From NCBI GenBank assembly GCA_003242955.1, contig QJPH01000357.1, forward strand, positions 1 through 33,890: DNA of 33,890 bases, in the 5' to 3' direction. This stretch comes from Candidatus Methylumidiphilus alinenensis. Its GTDB lineage: Bacteria; Pseudomonadota; Gammaproteobacteria; Methylococcales; Methylococcaceae. This document shows, piece by piece, positions 24,278 to 32,902 of this stretch; the stretch's first letter is position 1; the number at the start of each line of letters is the position of its first letter. The notes under the pieces were generated by a model. It was given only the letters and a program-made list of their open reading frames with translations, ran no database searches and was not told the origin of the DNA. The translations under genes and the position numbers were made by a program.

Positions 24278-27200
24278 TTATTCCCCCTTTTGCAAAGGTG
24301 GGTAGGGGGGATTTTCCAGCCTGCCACTCACACGGCGGGCCATCCGGTCCATGGCTAAATAAATGACCGGTGTCGTGAACAGGGTCAATAGTTGGCTCAA
24401 GATCAAGCCACCGACCATCGTGATCCCCAGCGGATGGCGCAGTTCCGATCCTACTCCGGTTCCCAACATCAGCGGAAGGGCACCGAGCAATGCCGCCAGG
24501 GTCGTCATCATGATGGGCCGAAAGCGCAGCAGGCAAGCCTGATGAATAGCCTCTCTAGGCGGCAGACCCTGCTTGCGTTCCGCATCCAGGGCAAAGTCGA
24601 TCATCATGATGGCGTTCTTTTTCACGATGCCAATCAGCAGGATGATGCCGATAATGCCGATGATGCCGAGGTCCATATCCGAAGCCATCAGTGCAAGCAG
24701 GGCACCGACACCGGCAGAGGGCAGGGTTGAAAGTATCGTGATAGGGTGGATATAGCTTTCGTAAAGAACCCCAAGCACGATATATACCGTCACGATGGCG
24801 GCGAGAATCAGCCATAGCGTATTGGTCAGCGAGGCGGTGAAAGCCAAAGCCGCGCCTTGGTAATTGGTGCGGACGCTCAATGGCATGCCGATTTCTTCTT
24901 TGGCCGCCTCAATGGCCTTGACCGCATCGCCTAGGGAAGCCCCCGGTGCCAGATTGAAGGAAATCGTCGAAGATGGAAACTGGCCTTGGTGATTGATGGA
25001 TAAAGAGGTTTGACGCTCCGACACCTGTGCAATGGCGGACAAGGGGACTTGCGTCCCGTTAGTCGAAGGGATGCGAAGATCATTTAGGGACTCCGGGCCA
25101 CCACGATAATCGGGTTTCACTTCGAGCACTACCCGGTATTGGTTCGACTGGGTGAAGATGGTGGACACCAACCGTTGCCCGTAAGCATCGTACAGGATGT
25201 TGTCGATGGCCGCCGTAGTGACCCCTAGGCGGCTCGCGGTGTTGCGGTCAATGGACACGAACGCTTGCAGCCCCTGGTCTTGCAGATCGCTGTTGACCTC
25301 GGTGATTTCATGCACATGGGAAAGCCGCTCGACGAGGCGATGCGTCCATTGATTCAACTCCTCTGGAATGGCTGTCTCCAGGGTAAACTGGAATAAGGTG
25401 CGGCTGACCCGGTTTTCCAGGGTGAGGTCCTGCACCGGTTGGAGAAACAGCGAAATGTCCTGTACTTCCGCCAGCTTAGGCTGTAGCCTCCGGATCACCT
25501 CCGTGACATTCACCCCCCGCACGTCCAGCGGTTTCAGATTGATTAGGAAGCGGCCACTGTTCAGAGTGGGATTAGTGCCGTCCACACCGATGAATGAAGA
25601 CAGGCTTTCCACTGCCGGGTCTTGCAGAATGATATTAGCCAAAGCTTTTTGCCGCACCCCCATGGCAGGGAAGGAAATGTCCTGTGGCGCTTCTGAAATC
25701 CCTTGGATGAGCCCGGTGTCTTGAACCGGAAAGAACCCCTTGGGTATGATGATGTAAAGCCACACGGTCAGCCCTAAGGTTGCGAACGCGATAAGCAAAG
25801 TCAGGGTTTGCCGTTCCAACACCCATTCCAGCATCCGGCCATAACCCGCAATCATCCGGTCAAAAAACCGACCGCTGCTAAGATAAAACCAACCGGCTTT
25901 TTTCTCGTCTATCGGGCGGAGCAGCTTGGCGCACATCATCGGCGTCAAGGTCAGCGACACGACGGCGGAGATGAGAATGGACACCGCCAGCGTGATGGCG
26001 AATTCGCGGAACAGACGACCGACCACATCCCCCATGAACAGCAGTGGAATCAGCACCGCGACCAGCGAAAAGGTCAATGAAATAATGGTGAAACCGATCT
26101 GTTCCGAACCCTTGAGAGCCGCCTCCAATGGGGGGTCGCCTTCTTCAATGTAACGGGAAATGTTCTCGATTACCACGATGGCATCGTCGACCACAAAGCC
26201 TGTGGCGATGGTAAGCGCCATCAGGGTCAGGTTATTGATGCTGAAACCGGCGAGGTACATAACACCGAAGGTTCCGATCAGGGACAATGGAACCGCAATG
26301 CCCGGAATGGTGGTGGCCGGGACATTGCGGAGAAAGACAAAAATCACCAACACGACCAAGGCCACGGACAGCAACAGTTCGATGCGGACATCCCGTACCG
26401 AGGCGCGGATAGTGATCGTGCGATCCGTCAGCGGTGCAATGTCCACCGATGTGGGTAGTATCGCCTGCAATTTAGGAAACAATTGTTGGATGCGGTCTAC
26501 GACTTCGATCACATTGGCGCCCGGCTGGCGCTGGATGTTGACGACGACGGCCGCCGTTCCGTTGGCCCAGGCGGCGAGCCGGACATTCTCGGCACTGTCC
26601 ACCGCGTCGGCGACCTCGGACAGTTTCACCGGGGCACCGTTACGGTAGGCGACAACCAGTTTCTGGTATTCCGCCGCCGACTTGAGTTGGTCATTGGCAT
26701 CAATGATGGCCGCACGGGCCGGACCGTCAAACATACCCTTGGCTTGGTTTACATTGGCGGCGGCAATCGCTGTGCGCAGGTCTTCGAGACTCATGCCGTA
26801 GGCGGCCAAGGCTTTGGGATTAGCGCGGATGCGCACCGCCGGACGCTGCCCACCCGTGATGCTGACCAGCCCGACCCCCGGCAGTTGGGAAATCTTTTGT
26901 GCCAACCGGGTATCGACCAAGTCTTCCACCTGGGACAATGGCAAAATCTTCGAACTGACGGCCAAAGTCAGGATCGGCGCATCCGCCGGGTTGACCTTGT
27001 TGTAAATGGGCGGCATCGGTAGGTCGGTGGGCAGAAACGTGTTGGCGGCATTGATGGCCGCCTGTACTGTTTGTTCGGCGATATCCAAGTCCAAATTGAG
27101 GTTGAACTGCAAGGTGATGACCGATGCGCCGCCTGAACTGGCCGATGACATCTGGTTAAGCCCCGGCATCTGGCCGAATTGGCGCTCCAAGGGTGCTGTG

Positions 27201-27424
27201 ACCGACGAGGTCATGACCTCGGGGCTGGCACCGGGATAAAGTGTCACCACTTGGATCATCGGGTAATCCACTTGTGGCAAGGCCGAAATTGGCAATAACC
27301 GATAAGCTAGGATGCCGACCAACAACAACGCCACCATCAGCAAGGAGGTGGCGACCGGGCGTAAAATGAACGTCCGTGACGGATTAAAGGACGGCAATGG
27401 ATTGGGATCGGACTGAAGGCTCAC
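24278..27424 (-). CDS. mdtB: RND inner-membrane transporter, MdtB-like
   Basis: A 1048-residue RND subunit partnering MdtC. Motifs: [36 protein letters not shown] (nearly identical to E. coli MdtB), [14 protein letters not shown] with the proton-relay aspartates, [15 protein letters not shown] and [20 protein letters not shown] chose the GTG at 27424: it overlaps the mdtA stop as GTGA, has AAAGG 9 nt upstream, and gives an N-terminus like the E. coli one. The last residues ([11 protein letters not shown]) are translated from a C-rich dispersed repeat at 24281-24315, so the natural C-terminus has been replaced or extended by repeat sequence. The rest of the protein looks intact. Confidence 0.95.
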   Translation of the reverse strand: MSLQSDPNPLPSFNPSRTFILRPVATSLLMVALLLVGILAYRLLPISALPQVDYPMIQVVTLYPGASPEVMTSSVTAPLERQFGQMPGLNQMSSASSGGASVITLQFNLNLDLDIAEQTVQAAINAANTFLPTDLPMPPIYNKVNPADAPILTLAVSSKILPLSQVEDLVDTRLAQKISQLPGVGLVSITGGQRPAVRIRANPKALAAYGMSLEDLRTAIAAANVNQAKGMFDGPARAAIIDANDQLKSAAEYQKLVVAYRNGAPVKLSEVADAVDSAENVRLAAWANGTAAVVVNIQRQPGANVIEVVDRIQQLFPKLQAILPTSVDIAPLTDRTITIRASVRDVRIELLLSVALVVLVIFVFLRNVPATTIPGIAVPLSLIGTFGVMYLAGFSINNLTLMALTIATGFVVDDAIVVIENISRYIEEGDPPLEAALKGSEQIGFTIISLTFSLVAVLIPLLFMGDVVGRLFREFAITLAVSILISAVVSLTLTPMMCAKLLRPIDEKKAGWFYLSSGRFFDRMIAGYGRMLEWVLERQTLTLLIAFATLGLTVWLYIIIPKGFFPVQDTGLIQGISEAPQDISFPAMGVRQKALANIILQDPAVESLSSFIGVDGTNPTLNSGRFLINLKPLDVRGVNVTEVIRRLQPKLAEVQDISLFLQPVQDLTLENRVSRTLFQFTLETAIPEELNQWTHRLVERLSHVHEITEVNSDLQDQGLQAFVSIDRNTASRLGVTTAAIDNILYDAYGQRLVSTIFTQSNQYRVVLEVKPDYRGGPESLNDLRIPSTNGTQVPLSAIAQVSERQTSLSINHQGQFPSSTISFNLAPGASLGDAVKAIEAAKEEIGMPLSVRTNYQGAALAFTASLTNTLWLILAAIVTVYIVLGVLYESYIHPITILSTLPSAGVGALLALMASDMDLGIIGIIGIILLIGIVKKNAIMMIDFALDAERKQGLPPREAIHQACLLRFRPIMMTTLAALLGALPLMLGTGVGSELRHPLGITMVGGLILSQLLTLFTTPVIYLAMDRMARRVSGRLENPPYPPLQKGE
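24281..24315. repeat. C-rich dispersed repeat, copy 2, inside the mdtB 3' end
   Basis: On the minus strand this reads AATCCCCCCTACCCACC, then TTTGCAAAAGGGGG. It belongs to a repeat type seen in many gammaproteobacteria and cyanobacteria, and is related to 902-938 and 32739-32764. Here it is in frame and encodes [10 protein letters not shown] at the end of MdtB. Confidence 0.75.
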
Positions 27425-28821
27425 GAACCAGAGCCTTTGCGCCAATGTTGGCGTTTGCCAGAATCGGGGGCTTGTTTCCCATCCGAATTATCCAGTGGTT
27501 TCCCGCTAGCAGGCGCTTGCGGGGTTGCTGGGTTCGTGGGGGCCTGTGTATCAGCCGCCTTTTCCTGGGTCTTTCGGACACCCGGCTGGATGACTTCCAC
27601 TTTTGTCCCTTCACGGAGTTTGTCGACACCGTCCACCACCAGTGTTTCGTTGGGTGCCAGCCCTTCTAGGATTGCCGTTTTTTCCCCTTCGGACGGACCC
27701 TGTTTCACCGGGCGCACAGTCACTGTATTGTCATCCTTCACCACGTAAACAAAGGCACCGATTGAACCATGCTGAATCGCCGCAATCGGTGCGATGGTCG
27801 CGGCAATCAGGGTATCTAGTTTCATCTTGACGTTGACGAATTGGTTTGAAAACAGCCTAAAGTCATCATTGGCGAACTGGGCCTTGAGCTTGACAGTACC
27901 CGTGGTTACATCAATCTGGTTATCCACCGCCAATAGATGTCCGGTCGCGAGTTTGTTCTTGCCGGCCCGGTCATAAGCTTCGACTGCAATCTCTTCTCCC
28001 GAACGCCAGCGCTTCATGACGGCGGGCACTTCATCTTCAGGCAACGTGAAGACTACAGCGATAGGTTGGATTTGCGTGATTACGACCAGCCCGTTGGCAT
28101 CGGCGGCATGGATGATATTGCCCTGATCGACTAACCGTATCCCCACCCGTCCGGTAACAGGGGATGTCACTCGCGCATAGATGAGTTGTAGTTTGGCGGT
28201 GTCAACCAAGGCGCGATCCATTTCCACATTGCCCCGGTATTGCTGGACTAGGTATTCCTGCGTCACGGTTTGCTGCGCGGCAATGGAGTCTTGCTCCAAC
28301 AGTTTCTTATAGCGGACCAGGTCGATTTCGGCGTTCTTCAACAAGGCTTCGTCCCGCAACAACTGCCCTTCGGCCTGATGCAACTGAACCTGAAATGGCC
28401 GGGGGTCGATTTCAGCCAACAAGTCTCCTTCGTGGACCATCTGGCCTTCAGTGAAGGCCACGCGCATCAATTCGCCATCGACGCGGGTATGCACCGTGAC
28501 CGTGCGTAGCGCAATGACCGAACCCAATCCATTCAAATAAATCGGAAAGTCCCCTTGAGTGGCCTTGGCGACGGCAACCGGTATGGGCATATCGGGCATC
28601 TTTCCGTGCTTTGATTTGGGGCCGGATTCGGGTTCTTGGTGGTTGCCGGGTTGTTTGTGGAAGAATCCGGCAATACTGGTGGTTGTCGGAAGCTGACTGT
28701 CGGGGTTCCTGACAAAGTACCAAGCAATGCCGATTGCAATGATTGCAACGAGCCAAAGCAGCCGCTTTAACCAGCTTCGATTTGCCGACGGTTGTAAAAC
28801 CCGGTGTTCATCTTGATTCAT
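27421..28821 (-). CDS. mdtA: RND periplasmic adaptor (membrane fusion protein), MdtA-like
   Basis: A 466-residue HlyD-type adaptor that links the MdtB/MdtC pump to the outer-membrane channel. One N-terminal membrane anchor ([21 protein letters not shown]) is followed by the lipoyl half-motif [33 protein letters not shown], an alpha-hairpin (about 140-200), [20 protein letters not shown] and the beta-barrel region. The last 50 residues are proline-, alanine- and lysine-rich and probably disordered. The ATG at 28821 is preferred over TTG 28824; there is no strong Shine-Dalgarno. It is the first gene of the operon, with a promoter at 28855-28883 and a large palindrome further upstream. Confidence 0.95.
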   Translation of the reverse strand: MNQDEHRVLQPSANRSWLKRLLWLVAIIAIGIAWYFVRNPDSQLPTTTSIAGFFHKQPGNHQEPESGPKSKHGKMPDMPIPVAVAKATQGDFPIYLNGLGSVIALRTVTVHTRVDGELMRVAFTEGQMVHEGDLLAEIDPRPFQVQLHQAEGQLLRDEALLKNAEIDLVRYKKLLEQDSIAAQQTVTQEYLVQQYRGNVEMDRALVDTAKLQLIYARVTSPVTGRVGIRLVDQGNIIHAADANGLVVITQIQPIAVVFTLPEDEVPAVMKRWRSGEEIAVEAYDRAGKNKLATGHLLAVDNQIDVTTGTVKLKAQFANDDFRLFSNQFVNVKMKLDTLIAATIAPIAAIQHGSIGAFVYVVKDDNTVTVRPVKQGPSEGEKTAILEGLAPNETLVVDGVDKLREGTKVEVIQPGVRKTQEKAADTQAPTNPATPQAPASGKPLDNSDGKQAPDSGKRQHWRKGSGS

Positions 28822-28854
28822 CAATAATAATGCGATTGTGTGTCCATAATCTTA

Positions 28855-28883
28855 TTTATACCTGTTTAGCGGACTTTTGTCAC
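28855..28883 (-). promoter_or_regulatory. Sigma-70-type promoter for the mdt operon
   Basis: On the minus strand GTGACA (28883-28878) and TATAAA (28860-28855) are separated by 17 bp; each matches the consensus at five of six positions. Transcription would begin near 28847, giving a leader of about 26 nt before mdtA. Confidence 0.7.
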
Positions 28884-28898
28884 CTCAAAAAGGCATTA

Positions 28899-28949
28899 TT
28901 TTGTATCGCTGTGTGTCTTGATCGGACATTGACACAAAACGATACAAAA
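28899..28949. promoter_or_regulatory. 51-bp inverted repeat upstream of the mdt promoter, likely operator
   Basis: Two 19-bp arms, TTTTGTATCGCTGTGTGTC and GACACAAAACGATACAAAA, pair at 17 of 19 positions across a 13-bp spacer. The proximal arm ends 15 bp upstream of the -35 box. The size and position fit a binding site for two regulator dimers. No regulator gene is in the window. Confidence 0.65.
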
Positions 28950-29361
28950 AGCCATGCTACCGAAACATCATAGATACAACTAGGTGTTGAAATGTAATAA
29001 CTATATTCTTAAATGGCATATTTTATAGGACGCTAGGTCAATGACAGCCGTATTTTTTTGATGTTACCTTAAAAAGCTTACCGAATAGATTAGAAAATAC
29101 AGATGTCTATAAATCCTATTGGCAATACAAGATGGGAATTGGATGGGACGTGGGAAACCATATAGACAGGAATTGCTGTTCCGATAACTTTGTTGAATTT
29201 GTCGAAAAAGTCATAGAGAAATATCCTTGTATTTCTAGCAAAACTTTTGAAATATGATCGACCACCCCAACCAAGCCCCAGACGAAAGGAATACTCACAT
29301 TCGCATCTTTTGGAATTGGCTTCAAGTTGCGGGTAATACTGGGGTTGTATAGGTTGCCTAC
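28950..29361. other. Interval without a recognised gene between mdtA and the third 126-bp element
   Basis: About 410 bp, AT-rich. Minus-strand frames of 85-99 codons run through 29090-29389, but they begin inside the palindromic repeat, overlap one another in different frames and match nothing I know. I see no RNA gene or terminator here. Confidence 0.5.
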
Positions 29362-29487
29362 GGCCTTGGTCATTGTTCAGCCCACCCAATGTGGAGTGCG
29401 GCGACTCGTCGCCGCTTTCCGAACTTTACGGCGACGAGTCGCCGCACTCCACAAACCCACCCATCGGGCTTAACGATGACCAAGGCC
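29362..29487. repeat. 126-bp palindromic element, copy 3
   Basis: Almost identical to 8555-8680 and in the same orientation. The outer arms are GGCCTTGGTCATTGTT and AACGATGACCAAGGCC; the inner arms are GTGGAGTGCGGCGACTCG and its complement. A fragment of cysC begins at its right border. Confidence 0.9.
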
Positions 29488-29541
29488 CTTTGTGCCGATC
29501 TTGGCTTTAGTACCCCAGATCGTGCTAAAAACGTCCGCCGC
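29488..29541 (+). pseudogene. cysC: Fragment of adenylylsulfate kinase gene (cysC)
   Basis: Eighteen codons read LCADLGFSTPDRAKNVRR, matching the conserved CysC stretch that in E. coli reads LCSDLGFSDADRKENIRR. Similarity begins exactly at the border of the 126-bp repeat and stops after RR, where CysC would continue with a GEV-type sequence. The fragment is too short to work and is probably a relic of rearrangement at the repeat. Confidence 0.6.
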
Positions 29542-29569
29542 TCTGAAATTAAACGTGGTGGACATGCCC

Positions 29570-30015
29570 GGTCCCACGGAAATGGGTCCGCTAGTCGCCG
29601 ATTTAAAACCAGGTTCGCAAGCTAGGTTAACCGTATGGCGCAATGGGCAATCCAAACTCATCACGATGCGTGTCTACGAAGCGAATGACGACACACAGCA
29701 GGCTAGCGCAGCGGCGGAACTTTCGGAAAGTCGGCTCGGGTTGGCCGTCTACAGCTTGCCACAGGACGGCGACGGGCAAACCGATGGCACTGGCGGCTTG
29801 ATGGTGGAGCAATCTTCCGGTCCTGCGGCACGGGTCGGCATCGCCCCTGCGATGTCTTGCTGGCTATCAATGATCATCCATTGGCGAATGCCAGGCTGTT
29901 GCGCGAACTAGTGGCTAAAGCCGGCAAACATGTGGCTCTGCTGGTGCGTCGGCGGGGGTGCGATGGGAATGGACGGTTAGTCTGCCCTGAACTCGACTTT
30001 AGTGACATTGCGTAA
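29570..30015 (+). pseudogene. Frameshifted C-terminal fragment of a DegP/DegQ-type serine protease
   Basis: The first part (frame from about 29570) reads PLVADLKPGSQARLTVWRNGQSK, then SRLGLAVYSLP and GGLMVEQSSGPAARVGIAP, the end of the first PDZ domain and start of the second in DegP/DegQ (HtrA) periplasmic proteases. Near 29850 the frame shifts by one base: DVLLAINDHPLANARLLREL and VAKAGKHVALLVRR, the rest of the PDZ2 core, continue in another frame to a stop at about 30013. The protease domain and N-terminus are absent. This is therefore a doubly damaged relic. Its end overlaps the convergent higA gene by about 39 bp. Confidence 0.75.
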
Positions 30016-30270
30016 ATCCACAACTTGCTTTGCCTGCCACAAGTCATGGTTGTCTTGCATAGCAAGCCAGCTTTCGGGGGAGCGGCCCAAAGCCTTTGAC
30101 AGGCGAAGAGCCATTTCCGGGCTAACGCGGCTGGAACCGTTTAAAATGCGATTGAGGGTTGAGGCGGCAACTCCGAGTTTGGATGCGAGTTCCCGGCAAC
30201 TGATTTCATTGGGTTCCAAGTAAACCGACTGAATGAACTCTCCAGGATGCGGGGGGTTATACATGGTCAT
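29977..30270 (-). CDS. higA: HigA-family antitoxin
   Basis: A 97-residue XRE-type helix-turn-helix antitoxin. It has the HigA opening MYNPPHPGEFIQSVYLEP, the helix-turn-helix ELASKLGVAASTLNRILNGSSRVSPEMALRL at about 28-58 and the closing SPESWLAMQDNHDLWQAK. It should neutralise HigB and repress the operon. The start overlaps the higB stop as TAATG, so translation is coupled; a second ATG lies two codons later. As in other host-inhibition-of-growth loci, the toxin gene comes first. Its 3' end overlaps the degP-like relic. Confidence 0.95.
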   Translation of the reverse strand: MTMYNPPHPGEFIQSVYLEPNEISCRELASKLGVAASTLNRILNGSSRVSPEMALRLSKALGRSPESWLAMQDNHDLWQAKQVVDLRNVTKVEFRAD

Positions 30271-30548
30271 TAGTGATAGTCCTCATAATCCAAAAGATGA
30301 GCGTTTCCACCCTGAAATGCAAAGGTAATGCGCCAATTCCCATTGACCCATATTGACCAACGGTCACTATCGGCACCTTTCAGTGGGTGCAGGCGGAAGC
30401 CGGGGATATCCATATCGTCAATGGTTTTTGCTGTATCCAACGCGGTCAACTGCATTCGCAGGCGTTTGGCCTGAGCGGGTTGAATCCCAGCCAAACTACC
30501 TAACTCGAAAAACTTCTTCAAGCCCTTGTGTCGAAACGATGCGATCAT
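30270..30548 (-). CDS. higB: HigB-family toxin, RelE superfamily mRNA interferase
   Basis: The 92-residue product matches the compact HigB type from end to end: MIASFRHKGLKKFFELGS, AKRLRMQLTALDTAKTIDDMDIPGFRLHPLKG, WSIWVNGNWRITF and the terminal LLDYEDYH. Such toxins cut mRNA on the ribosome. The sequence appears complete and in frame, so it should be active. The ATG at 30548 has no Shine-Dalgarno and lies about 7 nt from the putative -10 box, so the transcript may be leaderless. Confidence 0.95.
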   Translation of the reverse strand: MIASFRHKGLKKFFELGSLAGIQPAQAKRLRMQLTALDTAKTIDDMDIPGFRLHPLKGADSDRWSIWVNGNWRITFAFQGGNAHLLDYEDYH

Positions 30549-30554
30549 CTGTAA

Positions 30555-30583
30555 ATGATAGCGCGTTGCGTCATGCGCAACAA
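30555..30583 (-). promoter_or_regulatory. higBA promoter with embedded inverted-repeat operator
   Basis: On the minus strand TTGTTG (30583-30578) and TATCAT (30560-30555) are 17 bp apart. The inverted repeat GTTGCG-N5-CGCAAC (30565-30581) fills the spacer, where a HigA dimer would block RNA polymerase. Promoter and operator are inferred from position and symmetry. Confidence 0.6.
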
Positions 30584-31298
30584 GACCTTCCTGTCAAAGT
30601 TGCTGCGCCGGTGCGGCTTTGGCTTTGTCGCGCCGGAACGGGCGGCCGATTAGGTGTAGTTTAAACAATCGTCAAAAAAGTCACCTTGTCTAGTGTTACT
30701 GCCCCCCGCAATTTTCTCTGGCACCAGTTCCGGGAATGCAAAACATCCTGTGAGAGTTTTTATCCGTTTGTGCAAACCTACCCCATCCGGGCCGAACTGG
30801 GGTCTATGAACCAGTATATTAATGATGCCACCCATACTTATACAACCACACATAATTTAATTATGGGATCTCTGTTCATGAACTGGTAGCCCCTTTACAG
30901 TCATACAGCATTTATTATGTCACAAGTTACTTACATAATGTCCGTCCATGTTGGCAAAGGGTTGCCGACCTACTGCGTAACAATGGCCGTAGGGCGACAA
31001 CCCCTTGCCGCCAACGATAAACAAAGTAATCAATGGATATTAAAAACGCTGTACTGATGATACTTATTCTTATTTAAAGTCACTAATGGGCAAGTGCATC
31101 GCCATTTTTCTTGAAACTCGATGCTCTGTCCCATTTCGATTTTGGAGCAGATGCTTGGGGACACTTCGTGCGGCTTGCATATGAAAGCTAAATGGGGCAA
31201 AATTGGCACACAATCGGAATTTCATCTTCTTCAGACGATTCCGTCACAGTTTTTCACCTAGCAACCATTGAAATCGACACCGATGCAAGAGAAAACTT
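30584..31298. other. Gene-poor interval between higB and the acyl carrier protein gene
   Basis: About 715 bp without a convincing gene. It contains the TA-ended element at 30904-31053 and a short perfect palindrome GTTCATGAAC at 30874-30883. A 26-codon plus-strand frame near 30574 (MRNKTFLSKLLRRCGFGFV) could be the end of a lost gene; I do not recognise it. The part from 31054 to 31298 shows nothing identifiable. Confidence 0.5.
30904..31053. repeat. TA-ended miniature inverted-repeat element, copy C
   Basis: The 150-bp element has ends TACAGCATTTATTATGTC and GATATTAAAAACGCTGTA and the same interior hairpin as 8294-8445 (GGCAAAGGGTTGCCG and the matching CAACCCCTTGCC). The left terminal repeat has drifted more than in copy B. 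Confidence 0.85.
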
Positions 31299-31544
31299 AT
31301 GAATAATATCCTGGAATCCGATGTAGGAAAAAGAGTTGTCGCTGTAATTTCAAAGAAATTTAACATTAAAGAAGAAATCAATGGCAGCGCTAATTTCATC
31401 AATGACTTTGGCGCAGACTCAATCGATGTTGTCGAATTAATCATGGAATTAGAAGAAGAGTTTGGCATTGAAATACCCGCTGAAGAATCTGAAAAAATAC
31501 TCACCGCCGATCTAGCGATTTTGTATATACAGGCTCATATATAG
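31299..31544 (+). CDS. Orphan acyl carrier protein
   Basis: An 81-residue acidic AcpP-like protein that carries acyl chains on a phosphopantetheine arm. The attachment site is Ser41 in FGADSIDVVEL, where AcpP has DSLDTVEL; the flanking FINDFGAD, MELEEEFGIEIPAEESEKI and the final ILYIQAHI follow the AcpP fold. The ATG has GAGA about 7 nt upstream. No fatty-acid synthesis genes (fabD, fabG, fabF) are next to it, so it is not the housekeeping acpP locus. It stands alone, convergent with an exported protein of unknown function. Its partner could be an acyltransferase elsewhere; I cannot tell. Confidence 0.92.
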   Translation: MNNILESDVGKRVVAVISKKFNIKEEINGSANFINDFGADSIDVVELIMELEEEFGIEIPAEESEKILTADLAILYIQAHI

Positions 31545-31587
31545 CAGACGTTTCGTTCCCATGTTCGAGGAAGGTTTCCGATAAAGT

Positions 31588-32652
31588 CTAACGCGAAATG
31601 ATCTCTTTGCGTAGGTTTTCAAGCCTACCGACCATTTGGGCTTTCATTCGTTCCCTCCCTATGGAATGTTTCAATCCGCTGGCCATCCCGGCGACTTGGT
31701 CGGTGGATGTCCTTTGTGAGTAAAAAACGATGGTCCCGTCGTGATGGGGAAGGCAACCGATGATTAGGTTGATGGAGTTATACGAGTGGCCTACATAGTA
31801 ATGCCTGATGGCGATCACGGCACCTCCGCTGTCAAACTCGACAAGCCTATGGCCTAGTATGGCTGTAGGCCGATCCTCCACATTCCTGTTCAGCCAAAAA
31901 AACTGCCCTACGATACCCTCAGGTGTTCCGTTTGGATAATCAAGCCAAGCCTTTTTCAATTCAGGGTAGTAACGTGCGAAGGCTTTGTCGCTCTCTGCCG
32001 AGACACGAAGCTCGGCGGCGGGATCGGCATCGGGCACACCTTCGGGGTGGGCATAGGGCGCGATGCCGGCCAAGCCCCTGCTTCGATAAGACTGCCAACG
32101 ATGCAGCAAAATTTCCTGGTAATGTGCCGATACGGCTTCGGCCTGGGTTTTTTTGTCGGCATCTGCAAGTTTCCGAAGCGATTTGAAGCTATCGATTTCC
32201 TCTCTTGACAGGTTGAATCGGTCCCCCGGTTCGGCAGCGAGCAGGCCCTCGACTTCGTCGGTCTGATTTTCCGCAAAGGCAAAACCCTTGAAGGCACTCA
32301 CGTCGGCATCCGGCGAAATATCCCCATGCGCCACCATGTCCGAGTCGATAGCCTCTACCTCGGCGCGTCGCAAATAGTCGAAGACTTTTGCCAGAGGGAC
32401 CGGCAAGTACAGGACGGCATCCATCGCCAACTCTTTTTCACCCGATTCCTGATTGGGTTGGCTAATGATTTCGCCCTGTTCGAGTTTCGCAACCTGTTTT
32501 GGGGAAATGCCTAAAAGCGCAAGCACCTCACCGACGGCAGGCAAAGCCAGAACCGGCAACGGAATGGCAAGCCATAGAGCCAACAAAATGCATAGCCAAC
32601 AAAAACCGTTTAGGCGGGAATTTTTGGTGTTCACGATGGCATTAATCCGCAT
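31588..32652 (-). CDS. Exported protein of unknown function
   Basis: A 354-residue protein I cannot assign. It starts with a charged region and a hydrophobic core (WLCILLALWLAIPLPVLA), a signal peptide probably cut after VLA. The mature part is soluble, with AKLEQGEIIS near 55, AVLYLPVPLAKVFDYLRR near 80, an acidic stretch with GDRFNLSREEIDSFKSLRK, and a C-terminal part rich in aromatic residues (GQFFWLNRNV, RHYYVGHSYNSINLIIGCLP, GTIVFYSQRTSTDQVAG). The pattern in the C-terminal half resembles lipid-binding START-like proteins, but that is only an impression. The ATG at 32652 is chosen over GTG 32661; GGA lies 5 nt upstream. The product is probably periplasmic. Confidence 0.7.
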   Translation of the reverse strand: MRINAIVNTKNSRLNGFCWLCILLALWLAIPLPVLALPAVGEVLALLGISPKQVAKLEQGEIISQPNQESGEKELAMDAVLYLPVPLAKVFDYLRRAEVEAIDSDMVAHGDISPDADVSAFKGFAFAENQTDEVEGLLAAEPGDRFNLSREEIDSFKSLRKLADADKKTQAEAVSAHYQEILLHRWQSYRSRGLAGIAPYAHPEGVPDADPAAELRVSAESDKAFARYYPELKKAWLDYPNGTPEGIVGQFFWLNRNVEDRPTAILGHRLVEFDSGGAVIAIRHYYVGHSYNSINLIIGCLPHHDGTIVFYSQRTSTDQVAGMASGLKHSIGRERMKAQMVGRLENLRKEIISR

Positions 32653-32738
32653 ACTGTCCACTGCTTCTGTCCGTGGTAAGGGGGAAGCAGATATTCTACA
32701 CGTTATATGCTTGAAAATGATAAATGTTGGTCAACCAC

Positions 32739-32764
32739 AATCCCCCCGCCCACTTTTTGTAAAG
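32739..32764. repeat. C-rich dispersed repeat, partial copy
   Basis: AATCCCCCCGCCCAC followed by TTTTTGTAAAG resembles the first half of the repeat at 24281-24315 (minus strand). The G-run half is missing. Confidence 0.5.
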
Positions 32765-32811
32765 CCTATCCTCAGCCTAGTCGAAGGGGCAATGCTGTTT
32801 GCACAGCCATT

Positions 32812-32902
32812 ATACCGGCAGGTTTTGCCGGTATCCAGAACACAGGGAGGTTAATGTAAATCACCCTCCATTGCGACTGGGTTCCGGCAATCCCTGCCGG
32901 AA
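32812..32902. repeat. Pair of REP-like TGCCGG hairpins
   Basis: ATACCGGCA-GGTTT-TGCCGGTAT (32812-32834) has perfect 9-bp arms, and TTCCGGCA-ATCCC-TGCCGGAA (32882-32902) has perfect 8-bp arms. They share the CCGGCA/TGCCGG core. Paired short palindromes in an intergenic space are typical of REP/BIME-type repeats; they may also form 3' structures. Confidence 0.65.

Noticed and set aside
29090-29389. Minus-strand frames of 85-99 codons between mdtA and the repeat
   Set aside because: They begin within the palindromic element, overlap in different frames and resemble no known protein. Chance frames are the simpler reading.
29492-29911. Functional 139-residue protein at the degP relic
   Set aside because: The frame shifts inside the PDZ domain near 29850, the protease domain is missing, and the first codons are from a different gene fragment.
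30574-30654. Short plus-strand frame MRNKTFLSKLLRRCGFGFV upstream of higB
   Set aside because: Only about 26 codons, overlapping the higBA promoter and matching nothing I know. Possibly the tail of a lost gene, but not supportable as a gene.
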